DNA of 64,000 nt. It comes from DATAFF01 sp963744915. GTDB taxonomy: Bacteria; Pseudomonadota; Alphaproteobacteria; Rhizobiales; Aestuariivirgaceae. The position numbers and the translations under genes are program-made. The notes below the pieces were generated by a model. The model worked only from the letters and a program-made list of their open reading frames with translations, was not told the DNA's origin and made no database searches. Each line of letters begins with the position of its first letter. Within the stretch, counting starts at the first letter, position 1. Of this stretch, positions 9,914 through 18,821 are shown piece by piece. Location of the stretch: assembly GCA_963744915.1 (NCBI GenBank), contig CAVUUY010000007.1, positions 124,001 through 188,000 on the forward strand, in the 5' to 3' direction.

Positions 9914-11344
9914 TCAGAAGAAGAACCAGGTGCCCATCTGGAGCCGCAGCGTATCGCTGGAGCAATCGTCGCCGCCATTGCCCCTGATCACGCAGTTCCC
10001 ATTCTCCTTGGGAAAATCTTCCTTGCCCCACATGACCTCCCAGCCCATCCGCATCTGCTTGACCGGCTGCCAGAGCATGTTCCCATGAACGGTCCACACA
10101 TGGTCGGCAAGCGGGATCAAGCCCTCGTCGGCATTGAGATTTTCGGCATAACCGCCCTCCACATTGACCGAGACGACCTCGTTCATGTTGAAGGTGAGGC
10201 CGACCGTCACGCCGTATCCCTCGATCAGCTCGCAGTCGGAGATCTCAAAGGTGAGCGGGTCGATCTCGCAGGCGCGCCGCGCCGTATCGAGCTGGTTGAG
10301 CCAGCGGTCGGTGAGCCCCTTGGTGTATTGCGCGCCGGCGGTCAGGGTCGCGATATCGGCGAGATTGATGTTGGCGCCGCCGCCGACCACCCAGCCGAGA
10401 CGCCGGTCATTGTCGGCCGCGCGCTCCTTGCCCAGTTCCGAGATCTGGCCGGAAATGATGAACTGGTGTCCGCCCGCCAGATCATATTGCGCATAGGAGG
10501 CAAGGTCCGGGATCAGCGTCTCGCTCGCCTCCTCCGGACGCTCCATCGCGACCGCCCAGCTGAGCGGCCCGTCATGATAGGTGAGGCGCAGCTGGGCGTG
10601 CCGCGTGCCGCCATTGACGCCGGCATCGCCATAATTGTCGACCGTGGTGACGCCGATGATCGACAGCATCGCGGTCTGATCCGTCTGGCCGACCAGCAAG
10701 GTCCAGTTGGGCGTCAAGTCCCATTCGCCGAAGGCGTGGCGCAGGCGCGTGCAAAAGGTCTGCCCGAAGCCCTGGAAGGCGGGACCGAAATCCGTCGCCT
10801 CGGAGGCGCAGTAAAAGTCCATCTCGATCCGGCTGCGGATCTGGCCGACGCCGGTGTCGAGCTTGGTCTTGATGCCGAAGCGCGATTGGTTGGCGTGGAG
10901 GAAGACGAAGGAATCGTCGCCATCGTTCGTCAGGTCCTGCCCCGGCATCGAGAAGGAGAATTTATTGTAATTGCCGTCGAGGTCGTAGATGACGTCCCCC
11001 TTGACGTAGCCATAGACCGCCACCTCGGCGACCGGCGCCGGCAGATCGGCGCTCGGCGTGACGGCGATGGTGAAGCCGGCGTCATCGTTGATGTTGGCCG
11101 CATCCCTTGCCGGCGTCGGCGTCACGAAATCCATTCGCGAACCCCGTTCGAAGGTCAGGAGGTTTGCCTCGGCCGGCGCTTGCGGCCCGGAAGCCGGCGC
11201 CTGCTGGAGGCCGTCGACCCGCGACTTGAGGCCCTCGAGCTGCGCCTTGAGCGCCGCAAGCTCGTCCGCCTGTCCCCCGGACGACATGGCTGCCAGCGCT
11301 GCGCCGCCCAACACGGCCGCCCGCAACCCTTTGAGTCTTTTCAT
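9914..11344 (-). CDS. Alphaproteobacterial porin (Porin_2 family), paralogue 1
   Basis: Outer-membrane general porin of ~476 residues. The start at 11344 (MKRLKGLRAAVLGG) gives a standard signal peptide ending near SGGQADE and has the ribosome site GGAGAC; the longer frame from 11386 has no signal-like start. After the signal comes a short coiled coil (DELAALKAQLEGLKSRVDGL), then SRMDFVTPTP and the beta-barrel, ending in the outer-membrane C-terminal phenylalanines (WFFF). It closely resembles the porin at 15264-16814 in order and motifs, for example VYGYVKGDVIYDLDGN and FVFLHANQSRFGIK. It should form a trimeric diffusion pore. Confidence 0.92.
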   Translation of the reverse strand: MKRLKGLRAAVLGGAALAAMSSGGQADELAALKAQLEGLKSRVDGLQQAPASGPQAPAEANLLTFERGSRMDFVTPTPARDAANINDDAGFTIAVTPSADLPAPVAEVAVYGYVKGDVIYDLDGNYNKFSFSMPGQDLTNDGDDSFVFLHANQSRFGIKTKLDTGVGQIRSRIEMDFYCASEATDFGPAFQGFGQTFCTRLRHAFGEWDLTPNWTLLVGQTDQTAMLSIIGVTTVDNYGDAGVNGGTRHAQLRLTYHDGPLSWAVAMERPEEASETLIPDLASYAQYDLAGGHQFIISGQISELGKERAADNDRRLGWVVGGGANINLADIATLTAGAQYTKGLTDRWLNQLDTARRACEIDPLTFEISDCELIEGYGVTVGLTFNMNEVVSVNVEGGYAENLNADEGLIPLADHVWTVHGNMLWQPVKQMRMGWEVMWGKEDFPKENGNCVIRGNGGDDCSSDTLRLQMGTWFFF

Positions 11345-11387
11345 TATTGTCTCCACTTGTTCTCGCGATTGAGATCTGCGCCCCATT

Positions 11388-11403
11388 CCCCTGCAACCGG
11401 CAA
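11388..11403 (-). promoter_or_regulatory. Conserved leader element shared by both porin genes
   Basis: On the minus strand this reads TTGCCGGTTGCAGGGG and ends 44 bases before the porin start codon. An identical 16-mer lies 44 bases before the first ATG of the second porin gene. It could be a promoter element, a 5'-UTR regulatory site or an sRNA target; the sequence alone does not decide. Confidence 0.55.
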
Positions 11404-11540
11404 AAGAGGCAGTTCGGACTCATGCTCGTGGAGATTGTGATATGTCAAGATCAACCATTTGCACGTGAGGGCCAACCGTGGCGTGCGTAATGACTTCTTC
11501 AACGAATGTTGCTTTGCCGTCACAGTTCGGGAGTGCTGCC

Positions 11541-12257
11541 ATGGGCACCGGAATGCGGATGTTCGAGGCAGCGGCGGAGGGCGGTGGCGTCATGGCGATG
11601 GCAGTGAAGATGACGTGGGCGGCCGGCTATCTGGCGCCGGCCCTCCTCGGTGCGGCGCTTTGCGGCAGCGCGGCGCTGGGTGCCGCCGGCGTCCTCGACC
11701 TATGCCGCAGCGGCACCGGCGAGGCGCAGATTGGCGCCTGCGCCGCCGTCGGGGCGGATTCCTCGCTGCCGCTCGCCGTCCGGGTCGAGGCGCTGCTCCG
11801 GCACTCCTCGCTGGTCCGCAAGACCGGCGATGATGGGCTCGCGCAGAAGGCGCTGGAGGCCGCCGAGGAGATCGATCCGCGAAATGGCGAGATCGCCATC
11901 GCCTTCGCCAAGTTTCACTATGACAATGCCCGCTATGACGAGGCGGAGAAGCACATCATGCAGGCCCAGGCGCTGCTGCCCGATCGTCCCGAGCCACACA
12001 ACATCATGGGCAAGATCTGGATGATGCGCGACCAGCTCGACAAGGCGATCGGGGAGTTCAAGACCGCGATCGCCATCGATCCCTCCCACGCCAATTCGCG
12101 CTTGAACTGCGCCAATGCCTATTACAAGCAGGGACGTTTCAGCGAGGCGCTCGAGCAATACGCCATCGCCGGTCGGCTCTATCCCGAAGGCGTACAGCGC
12201 ACCAATGCCTTGACCATGGAGGCCATTACCCGGCAGAAGCTCGCGGCCGGCCAATAG
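11541..12257 (+). CDS. TPR-repeat protein with N-terminal hydrophobic segment
   Basis: About 238 residues. A hydrophobic stretch early on (WAAGYLAPALLGAALCGSAA) looks like a signal or membrane anchor. It is followed by tetratricopeptide repeats, with clear units such as YDEAEKHIMQAQALLPDRPE, LDKAIGEFKTAIAIDPSHAN and FSEALEQYAIAGRLYPEG. It is probably an envelope scaffold; no catalytic motif is seen. The start is uncertain: in-frame GTG 11478 and ATGs at 11490, 11541 and 11592 are possible. 11541 has GGGAG seven bases upstream, while 11592 would place the hydrophobic segment nearest the N-terminus. It is divergent from porin 1 and convergent with the long sulfotransferase. Confidence 0.72.
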   Translation: MGTGMRMFEAAAEGGGVMAMAVKMTWAAGYLAPALLGAALCGSAALGAAGVLDLCRSGTGEAQIGACAAVGADSSLPLAVRVEALLRHSSLVRKTGDDGLAQKALEAAEEIDPRNGEIAIAFAKFHYDNARYDEAEKHIMQAQALLPDRPEPHNIMGKIWMMRDQLDKAIGEFKTAIAIDPSHANSRLNCANAYYKQGRFSEALEQYAIAGRLYPEGVQRTNALTMEAITRQKLAAGQ

Positions 12258-12278
12258 CGTAAAAGCGCGTCCGTCCGC

Positions 12279-14135
12279 TCAGCCCTTGCGCAGCACCTCG
12301 GTGAACGGCCGCAGCTGCTGCTCGAAGCGCCGCCATTTTCCAACCGATCCGGATGCGATCGGCTGCCGGACCTGCCACACGCTTGCCGTCACGACGGAGC
12401 GCTGCACCGCCTCCGGCCTGAGGCAGGCGGGATCGAAGCCGAGGCCGACAAAACCGAGCAGCGCCCTGATCTGCGGCTCGGGGTCGGCCACCAGCGCCTC
12501 GTAGTCCACCGTGTGGATTTGAATGGCGCAGGCATCCTGCCAATGCGCCATCACCCGGAGATGGTCGCGATACATGGCGCCGCAGGCTTCGAGGTCGCTC
12601 GCAAAGGCGATGTTGCGCCCGAAATTCTGCTCGTAGATCGATAGCGCATTGTCCTCGGGCGTCCGCCGGCAATAGATGAAGCGGGCAGCAGGCAGGATCC
12701 AGCGGATCAGCCCGATATTGAGATAGTTCGCCGGCAGCTTGTCGGTTGCAAAGCGCCGCCCTCCGGCATCGGCGAACAGCGCCCGGAAGATGGTCCGGCC
12801 GGCCTCCGCCGCGAAGGTCGGCGGCTTATGCCGGGCTCCTTCCGGAAAGCCCTCGATCGACCGCCTGAGCTTGAGAACGTCGTCGCGTTCGTCGCCCGGA
12901 TGGACATCCGGATGCGCCGCGAGGATCTGCTCGACCAGGGTCGTGCCCGAGCGCGGCATGCCGAGGACGAAGAGCGGACCCTCGGTTGGATGGCCCTCGC
13001 CGCCGCGCCGCTCGAGAAAATCGCGGTCGAACACCTGGCAGATGCGCTGCGACAGCGCGAGATCGCGCGACACGTCGATCGGCTTCAGTCCCCGCGACAG
13101 CCGGTTCGCCATATCGAGGACGGCGAATGCCGCATCGGCCGCGGCCTTGTTCTTGAGCAGGTGATAGAGGGCGAAATGGGCCATGCTGCGCTCCTCGTTC
13201 GAGCGCGTCGCGTCGCCGGCGAGGCCGCGTATGGCGGCCTCCGCCTCCGGCTCGAGCCGGTTCATCATGGCGAGGTTGAGCCAGCCGCTGGCGCTGCGCC
13301 GCCCGCCCGGGTCGCTCCGGATCAATGCTTCGGCCTGGTCGAAATCGCCGGCATCGATCAGCATCTTGGCCTTGAGATCGCTGGCTCGCCCGATGCCATG
13401 GCCGCTCGCCAGAGCCTGCTCGATCAGCCGCCTGGCCAGCGCGAAATCCTTGACCGTGTAGGAGATCACCGCGAGCCGCGACGCGAGGCTCGGCGGGATC
13501 GCGTCCTTGGCCGCGACCTCGCTGATCAGCGCATGGGCCCGGTCGGCGTGGCCGAGCTCGTCGAGCGCCAGCGCCAGGCTCAGCCGCGTCAGCGTCCGGG
13601 CCGGATCGATCGCGAGGCAGGCCCGGAACGCCTCGACCGCTCGCGCATGGTGCTTCGATTCGCTGAGCGCCACCCCCAGCATGTTGAGAACCTCGGCATC
13701 GCGCGGCGCCGCCGCAGCAGCCCGCTCGAGCCATGGCACCGCCTCGTCATGGCGCTTCATCAGCACCAGCGTCCGGCCGAGCCCGAAGACCGCATCGCCA
13801 TAGCCGGCATCGAGCGCGAGCGCCCGGCGGAAATGCGTCTCGGCCGCATCGAGCCGGCGCTCGGCATGCGCCACCTCGCCGAGATTGAAATGGACATCCG
13901 CATTGCCCGGCAGCTGCTTCAGCGCCTTTTCCAACCACTCCCGTGCCTGCTTCAGGTCGCCGGCCTGTGCTTCCATCACGCCGCGCTCGAGCAGGAGCTC
14001 GGGCCGGCGCGGGAAAGCCTGGAGAGCCTGCCCATAGACCCGCCGGGCATCCTCGAACCGGCCGCGCTGCGCCGCCATGCGCGCCTGCTGCAGGAGCACG
14101 CCAAGCTGCCGCTCGGAAGCGGTCATCGGCACCAT
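12279..14135 (-). CDS. Large TPR-sulfotransferase
   Basis: About 618 residues. Residues ~10-350 are tandem tetratricopeptide repeats (for example ARRVYGQALQAFPRRPELLL and AVEAFRACLAIDPAR). The C-terminus is a sulfotransferase domain with the PAPS loop GMPRSGTT at about 392-399 and a 3'-phosphate region around FIYCRRTPEDNALSIYEQNF. The family sulfates cell-surface or protein targets with PAPS; the acceptor here is unknown. The start at 14135 (MVPMTASERQ) is chosen because the upstream SET gene stops at 14164 and the longer frame reads through that gene. The gap of 28 bases suggests co-transcription with the SET-domain gene. Confidence 0.87.
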   Translation of the reverse strand: MVPMTASERQLGVLLQQARMAAQRGRFEDARRVYGQALQAFPRRPELLLERGVMEAQAGDLKQAREWLEKALKQLPGNADVHFNLGEVAHAERRLDAAETHFRRALALDAGYGDAVFGLGRTLVLMKRHDEAVPWLERAAAAAPRDAEVLNMLGVALSESKHHARAVEAFRACLAIDPARTLTRLSLALALDELGHADRAHALISEVAAKDAIPPSLASRLAVISYTVKDFALARRLIEQALASGHGIGRASDLKAKMLIDAGDFDQAEALIRSDPGGRRSASGWLNLAMMNRLEPEAEAAIRGLAGDATRSNEERSMAHFALYHLLKNKAAADAAFAVLDMANRLSRGLKPIDVSRDLALSQRICQVFDRDFLERRGGEGHPTEGPLFVLGMPRSGTTLVEQILAAHPDVHPGDERDDVLKLRRSIEGFPEGARHKPPTFAAEAGRTIFRALFADAGGRRFATDKLPANYLNIGLIRWILPAARFIYCRRTPEDNALSIYEQNFGRNIAFASDLEACGAMYRDHLRVMAHWQDACAIQIHTVDYEALVADPEPQIRALLGFVGLGFDPACLRPEAVQRSVVTASVWQVRQPIASGSVGKWRRFEQQLRPFTEVLRKG

Positions 14136-14163
14136 CTCGTCATCTTGGGCGAACGCCGCATCG

Positions 14164-15186
14164 TCATATTTCGCGTGCCCCGACCGCACAAGAGAGCGCC
14201 TCGAGCTGCAGCCGCGCCAGCCGGCGTATTGCTGCCGCTGCCGCCCCGTCCTGCTCCTCGACGGCGGCCAGAAGCTTGAGGAAGGCGCCGCGGTTGATAT
14301 GGGCGATCCTGTCGAAAAGGATCGCCGGCTGGGCAATGCCGGCCTGGCGCATTGCCGCGATGAACGTGCTTCGCGGCGCGTGCAGCATGTCGCGGTCGCC
14401 GAGCAGGAGATGGGACAGCGTCACCCGCCCGTCCGCAACCGCCATGTCCGGCATGACATAGCCGTTGTGCGGCCGACCGGCGGTCGGATCATGGCCGATC
14501 GCAAGGCGCCCGGAGGGCAGCTTGATCTCCATCGGCAGGCTGTAGGCGGCGCGCTCCTCGCACACGAAGCCATATTGAATGAACCGCTGCCAGCTGTCGG
14601 CGACGCTGTAGCGCAGCAGCACCTCGCCATCGGCAAAGCGCCCCGTCGCCCCGACGTGGTCGGGACCGACATCGAAGGCGACGCCATGGCGCGAATGATT
14701 GCACAGCTCGAGCACCGGCATCAGCACCGACCTGCCGTGAAAGTCGAAATGGCGCGCCCGGATGAACCGCTCGAAAATCGCTGCCTCGTCATGGGGCGCG
14801 AAAAGATAGGCAAGCCCGAATTCCATGGCAAGGCAGTGGCGCGCTTGTTCCGGCAGGGCGCCCAGGAGGTCGAGGAACGCCACCACTTCGGCCCGCCCGC
14901 CCGCCGCCCAGGACATGGTGTTCTGATAGCTGGCGAAGAATGCGCGCTCCGCTTCCCCGACCCGCGCCTTGGCGGATAGCGTCGGCTTGCCACCGGCCAG
15001 CAGCATGGCATCGCTCGGGAACAGCAGCGACCGGGGCACGCGCAGCCGGACCGGCCTCTCCGGATCGACGGCGAACAGGCCGCGACCGTTCGGCCCATGG
15101 CCGTATCGGACATTTTCGGCAATCCCGCCGAGCGCCAGGAACGAGTCGCGAATGCCGGGGAACGCCTCGCAATCGGGTCCAGTCAA
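14164..15186 (-). CDS. SET-domain protein (probable protein lysine methyltransferase)
   Basis: 340 residues with SET-domain landmarks: NGRGLF at 33-38 (the N-terminal SAM-site glycine motif), LCNHS at 161-165 (the conserved NH-S motif), then GEVLLRYS and QYGF near 187-207 (the GE..isY..GF region). The insertion between the first and later motifs resembles the Rubisco-LSMT/SETD type. A SAM-dependent lysine methyltransferase is the family expectation; the target is not predictable. Bacterial SET proteins are uncommon and often accessory. The gene lies between a porin terminator and the large sulfotransferase, and probably forms a two-gene unit with the latter. Confidence 0.75.
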   Translation of the reverse strand: MTGPDCEAFPGIRDSFLALGGIAENVRYGHGPNGRGLFAVDPERPVRLRVPRSLLFPSDAMLLAGGKPTLSAKARVGEAERAFFASYQNTMSWAAGGRAEVVAFLDLLGALPEQARHCLAMEFGLAYLFAPHDEAAIFERFIRARHFDFHGRSVLMPVLELCNHSRHGVAFDVGPDHVGATGRFADGEVLLRYSVADSWQRFIQYGFVCEERAAYSLPMEIKLPSGRLAIGHDPTAGRPHNGYVMPDMAVADGRVTLSHLLLGDRDMLHAPRSTFIAAMRQAGIAQPAILFDRIAHINRGAFLKLLAAVEEQDGAAAAAIRRLARLQLEALSCAVGAREI

Positions 15187-15210
15187 GGAGCCTAACCGTC
15201 CAAAAGGAAA

Positions 15211-15236
15211 CCAGCCCGCGGTTTCCCGCGGGCTGG
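15211..15236 (-). terminator. Rho-independent terminator after porin gene 2
   Basis: Perfect 11-pair stem CCAGCCCGCGG/CCGCGGGCTGG with a TTTC loop. On the minus strand it is followed by a T-rich run (TTTCCTTTT). It sits 28 bases past the porin stop and separates that gene from the SET-domain gene. Confidence 0.82.
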
Positions 15237-15263
15237 AAGATCTGTCAAGAGAAGAGGCTGATC

Positions 15264-16814
15264 TCAGAAGAAGAACCAGGCGCCGAACTGGATGCGCAAG
15301 GCATCGCTCCCGTCCTGGCAGTTGCGGTCGCCCGCATCCTCGAACACGCGGAAGCAGAACTTGTCGTCGTCGTGGCCGCCATTGCGAGAAGCGACCGCTA
15401 CGTCGTCATCATCGATCCTGATCTTGTCGTCGACGAAGTTCTCGCGGCCCCACATCACTTCCCAGCCGAGGCGCATCTGCTTGACCGGCTGCCACAGGAT
15501 GTTGGCGTGGACGGTTGCGACGTTGTCGACGAGCAGGAGAACATTCTCGTCGGCATCGACGTTCTGAGCGTAGCCGCCTTCGACGTTGAACGAGGTGGTG
15601 TCATTGATATTGAACGTCAGACCGGCCGTGACACCCCAGGCCTTCTGGAGATTGTCCTCGAAATCGTTGCAATCACCAAAAACAGGGAAACCGTTTGCAT
15701 CAAACGTGATGTCAACGTTCTCGCACACCGTCCTGCTGGTGGAGAGCTGGTTCATCCACCGCGTGGCAAGGCCCTCGGTGTACTGCGCACCAGCCGTGAA
15801 GGTCGCGATGTCGGCGAGATTGATGTTGGCGCCGGCGCCGACCACCCACCCGAGACGATGATCGTCATCGTCCTCGTCGTTGAGCGGATCGCTGTTGATG
15901 TCGCTGATGCCGCCCGCAACGATAAACTGATGACCGCCGGCGATATCATATTGCAGGAACGAGCCGACGCCCGGGATCAGCGTGTCGCTCGCCTCTTCCG
16001 GCCGCTCCATCGCCACGGCCCAGGTCAGGGGGCCGTCGTGATAGGTCAAGCGGACCTGTGCGAAGCGGGTGCCGCCGTTGATGCCGGCATCGCCGAAATT
16101 GTCGACCAGCGTCACGCCGATGATCGAGAGCGTCTCGATCTGGTCGGTCTGGCCGGCGAGGAAGGTCCAGTTCGGGGTCATGTCCCATTCGCCATAGGCC
16201 TGGCGGAGACGCGGGCAGTAGGTCTGCCCAAGGCCCTGGAAGGCCGCACCGAAATCGGTCGATTCACCGGCGCAGAAGAAGTCCATCTCGATGCGGCTGC
16301 GGATCTGGCCCACCGCCGTGTCGACCTTCGACTTGATGCCGAAGCGCGACTGGTTGGCGTGGAGGAAGACGAATTCATCGTCGTTCTCGTCGAACCGATC
16401 CTGGCCCGGCATCGAGAACGAGAACTTGTTGGCATTGCCGTCGAGATCATAGATCACGTCCCCCTTGACGTAACCATAGACCACGATCTCGGCAACCGGC
16501 GCCGGCATGTCGGCGCTGGGCGTGATGGCGATGGTGAAGCCCGCATCGTCATTCTGGTTGACGCGGTCGCTTGCCCGGTCCTGAGCGACAAAGTCCATGC
16601 GCGAGCCGCGCTCGAACGTGACGAAGCTGGCGCCAGGCGGAAGATTCGATGCCTGGGCCGGCTGCTGCTCGATGGTGTTCACGCGGGACTGAAGCGCCTC
16701 GAGCTGCGCCTTCAGGTCCGCAAGCTCGTCGGCCCGGGCACCGGTCGAGGCCATCACGGTGAGCGCTACGCCACCGAGAAGGGCCCTGCGGAGCCATTTG
16801 GTATTGGTCATCAT
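15264..16814 (-). CDS. Alphaproteobacterial porin (Porin_2 family), paralogue 2
   Basis: 516 residues. Signal peptide MMTNTKWLRRALLGGVALTV.. ends near GARADE, followed by the coiled coil DELADLKAQLEALQSRVN. The barrel begins at SRMDFVAQ, and the C-terminus is WFFF, as needed for BAM-dependent assembly. Long collinear identity with the porin at 9914-11344 shows a duplication, with extra acidic residues in loops (for example DRFDENDDEF and NDEDDDDH). It probably forms the main diffusion pore or an alternative-selectivity pore. It has its own terminator downstream and the shared 16-nt leader element upstream. Confidence 0.93.
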   Translation of the reverse strand: MMTNTKWLRRALLGGVALTVMASTGARADELADLKAQLEALQSRVNTIEQQPAQASNLPPGASFVTFERGSRMDFVAQDRASDRVNQNDDAGFTIAITPSADMPAPVAEIVVYGYVKGDVIYDLDGNANKFSFSMPGQDRFDENDDEFVFLHANQSRFGIKSKVDTAVGQIRSRIEMDFFCAGESTDFGAAFQGLGQTYCPRLRQAYGEWDMTPNWTFLAGQTDQIETLSIIGVTLVDNFGDAGINGGTRFAQVRLTYHDGPLTWAVAMERPEEASDTLIPGVGSFLQYDIAGGHQFIVAGGISDINSDPLNDEDDDDHRLGWVVGAGANINLADIATFTAGAQYTEGLATRWMNQLSTSRTVCENVDITFDANGFPVFGDCNDFEDNLQKAWGVTAGLTFNINDTTSFNVEGGYAQNVDADENVLLLVDNVATVHANILWQPVKQMRLGWEVMWGRENFVDDKIRIDDDDVAVASRNGGHDDDKFCFRVFEDAGDRNCQDGSDALRIQFGAWFFF

Positions 16815-17222
16815 CGTTTCTTCCCACAGATCTCTGGAGTTGAGATTGCCCCCCGTACCCCTGCAACCGGCAACGAAGGAGATGCATCACGGAATCACAG
16901 TCACGAGTATTTCTCTCGCTTCGGCATGCATTGGTCAATGCGATGTGACCGATAAGTGCTCAATATCTCAGCGTTTGTAACCAAAAAGGCACACAGGCAC
17001 GTCGGCCGAGCCCATTGGGAACATCAGCCCGGTTGCTGCCAATCGCGCTGGCGGAGTTTTCCCCAGCTTGTCACCCGCTTCAGGCCGGCCATCCGCCTCG
17101 AACGATCAATTCGATTCGCCCAAAAAGGCGGGGTGTAACTGTTGGAAAAGGCCCGCGCGCAGCTGGATCGGCCCTGGCGCTTTCCCTAGGCTTCGGATTT
17201 TGCAGCGAACGGGGCTCGCCAA
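16815..17222. other. Divergent intergenic region, 408 bases
   Basis: Separates the start of porin 2 (minus) from the start of the OmpA-family gene (plus) and must hold both promoters. It contains the porin leader element at 16858-16873. The part near 16890-17000 is more AT-rich than its surroundings. No gene or terminator is evident. Confidence 0.5.
16858..16873 (-). promoter_or_regulatory. Conserved leader element shared by both porin genes
   Basis: TTGCCGGTTGCAGGGG on the minus strand, identical to the element before porin 1 and at the same distance (44 bases) from the first ATG. Flanking bases are only partly conserved, so the 16-mer appears to be under selection or recently duplicated. 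Confidence 0.55.
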
Positions 17223-18821
17223 ATGCCATGTCGACCGCGCAGGTGGTTGTGGGGATTGATTCCGCTGATCCTGCCGTTTCTCGGGGCGGCCTATCTCAGC
17301 ACGCCGCTGCTCGAGCAGCGGCTGACCGCCGACGCCGCCGTCGCCCTGCGCGCCGGCGGAATCAAATGGGCCAATATCGACCTCGACGGGCGCGATGCCC
17401 GGTTGAGCGGCGAGGCGCCGGACGCCGCGGCGATCGGAAGGGCCGAGGAATTGGTCGCAGCCGTCCACGGCATTCGTCTCGTCGATGCCGGTGAGGTGAC
17501 CCTGGCGGCGCGCGCGACCATCCCGCGGCCAACCGCTCCCCCGCCGCCGGTCGTCGAAGCCGAACCGCCGCCCCCACCGGCACCTCCACCGCCGCCTGTC
17601 GTCGAAGCTGAACCGGTGCCACCACCGCCCGTCGTCGAAGCCGAGCCGCCGCCCCCACCGCCGGTCGTCGAAGCTGAGCCGCCGCCGCCACCGACGCCGC
17701 CGGTCGTCGAAGCTGAGCCGCCGCCCCCACCGGCACCGCCGGTCGTCGAAGCTGAGCCGCCGCCCCCACCGGCACCGCCGGTCGTCGAAGCTGAGCCGCC
17801 GCCCCCACCGACGCCGCCCGTCGTGGAAGCTGAACCGGCGCCACCACCACCGCCCGTCGTCGAAGCTGAACCGCCGCCTCCACCGGCACCACCTCCGCCG
17901 GTCGTCGCGGCTGAACCACCGCCACCGCCGGTCGTCGAAGCCGAACCGCCGCCCCCACCGGCACCACCTCCGCCACCGCAGATTGCAGTGATTGTGCCGC
18001 AGCCGCCACCACCACCGGCACCTCCACCGCCCGTCGTCGAAGCTGAGCCGCCGCCGCCACCACCACCGCCGGTCGTCGAAGCTGAACCGGCGCCACCACC
18101 GACGCCGCCACCGCCGGTCGTCGAAGCTGAACCGGCGCCACCACCGACGCCGCCACCGCCGGTTGTCGAAGCTGAGCCGCCGCCACCACCGGCACCGCCC
18201 GTCGTCGAAGCTGAACCGGCGCCACCACCGCCGCCCGTCGTCGAAGCTGAACCGCCGCCCCCACCGGCACCACCTCCGCCGGTCGTCGCGGCTGAACCAC
18301 CACCGCCGCCGCCAGCCCCACCGCCACCGAAGATTGCAGTCATTGTGCCGCAGCCGCCGCCAGCCCCACCGCCGGTTGTCCCCCTCAAGCCCGCGCCGCC
18401 GCCTCCAGCCTCGCCACCGCCCAAGGCCGATCCCATCACCACCGGCTCGCTCGACTGCCAAGCGCGCTTTCGGCGGTTGCTCGATCTGCAGGTCGTGAAT
18501 TACGGCTACAATAGCACCGCCGCCGCGGTCGGCCCGGGACTGATCGATCAATTGGTTGCCGTGGCAGCGAGTTGTCCGACTATAAGGCTGGAAGTGGATG
18601 GCCATACCGATTCGATCGGCTCGCCGAGCTTCAACCGCGCCTTGAGCGAGCGCCGCGCCGCTGTCATCGTCGAGGCGCTGGTGCTGCATGGGATAGAGCC
18701 CGATCGGCTGGTCGCCGTCGGCTATGGCGAGACCCGGCCTGTGGCAAGCAACCTGACACCGGAAGGACGGGCCCGCAACCGCCGCATCGAGTGGGTGGTG
18801 GACCCTGGAGGAGAGCCTTGA
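17223..18821 (+). CDS. BON-OmpA family envelope protein with long PPVVEAEP repeat
   Basis: 532 residues. The N-terminus (residues ~8-25, WGLIPLILPFLGAAYL) is a membrane segment. A BON-like domain follows (around INLDGRD-type ANIDLDGRDARLSGEAPD). Residues ~100-395 are a proline-rich spacer with 18 copies of VVEAEP or VVAAEP separated by proline runs, including a duplicated block ending in IAVIVPQ. The C-terminal OmpA domain binds peptidoglycan (DGHTDSIGS and NRRIEWVV). Cytoplasmic-membrane anchoring with a spacer reaching the cell wall is inferred. Its stop overlaps the next start (TGATG), so it is translationally coupled to a 49-residue membrane protein. Confidence 0.88.
   Translation: MPCRPRRWLWGLIPLILPFLGAAYLSTPLLEQRLTADAAVALRAGGIKWANIDLDGRDARLSGEAPDAAAIGRAEELVAAVHGIRLVDAGEVTLAARATIPRPTAPPPPVVEAEPPPPPAPPPPPVVEAEPVPPPPVVEAEPPPPPPVVEAEPPPPPTPPVVEAEPPPPPAPPVVEAEPPPPPAPPVVEAEPPPPPTPPVVEAEPAPPPPPVVEAEPPPPPAPPPPVVAAEPPPPPVVEAEPPPPPAPPPPPQIAVIVPQPPPPPAPPPPVVEAEPPPPPPPPVVEAEPAPPPTPPPPVVEAEPAPPPTPPPPVVEAEPPPPPAPPVVEAEPAPPPPPVVEAEPPPPPAPPPPVVAAEPPPPPPAPPPPKIAVIVPQPPPAPPPVVPLKPAPPPPASPPPKADPITTGSLDCQARFRRLLDLQVVNYGYNSTAAAVGPGLIDQLVAVAASCPTIRLEVDGHTDSIGSPSFNRALSERRAAVIVEALVLHGIEPDRLVAVGYGETRPVASNLTPEGRARNRRIEWVVDPGGEP
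17547..18400 (+). repeat. Tandem coding repeat encoding PPPPxPPVVEAEP units
   Basis: In-frame tandem repeats of roughly 33-48 bases built on GTCGTCGAAGCTGAACCG-type units and CCGCC-rich spacers; 18 units by protein count. A larger block (VVEAEP, VVAAEP, then IAVIVPQ) occurs twice, showing segmental duplication. Such arrays are prone to slippage and to assembly collapse, so the copy number may differ between strains or assemblies. Confidence 0.85.

Noticed and set aside
9884..11440. 518-codon plus-strand open frame opposite porin 1 (and a similar one at 14940-16955 opposite porin 2)
   Set aside because: Antisense to confident porin genes; composition is that of a GC-rich shadow frame and the two mirror each other only because the porins are paralogues.
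17547..18400. CRISPR-like array
   Set aside because: Repeats are in-frame coding units without unique spacers of constant length.
17106..18689. Long minus-strand open frames rich in Trp/Arg or Gly opposite the OmpA repeat
   Set aside because: They mirror the proline-rich repeat on the plus strand; no domain, no ribosome site, and the plus-strand protein has clear OmpA and BON domains.
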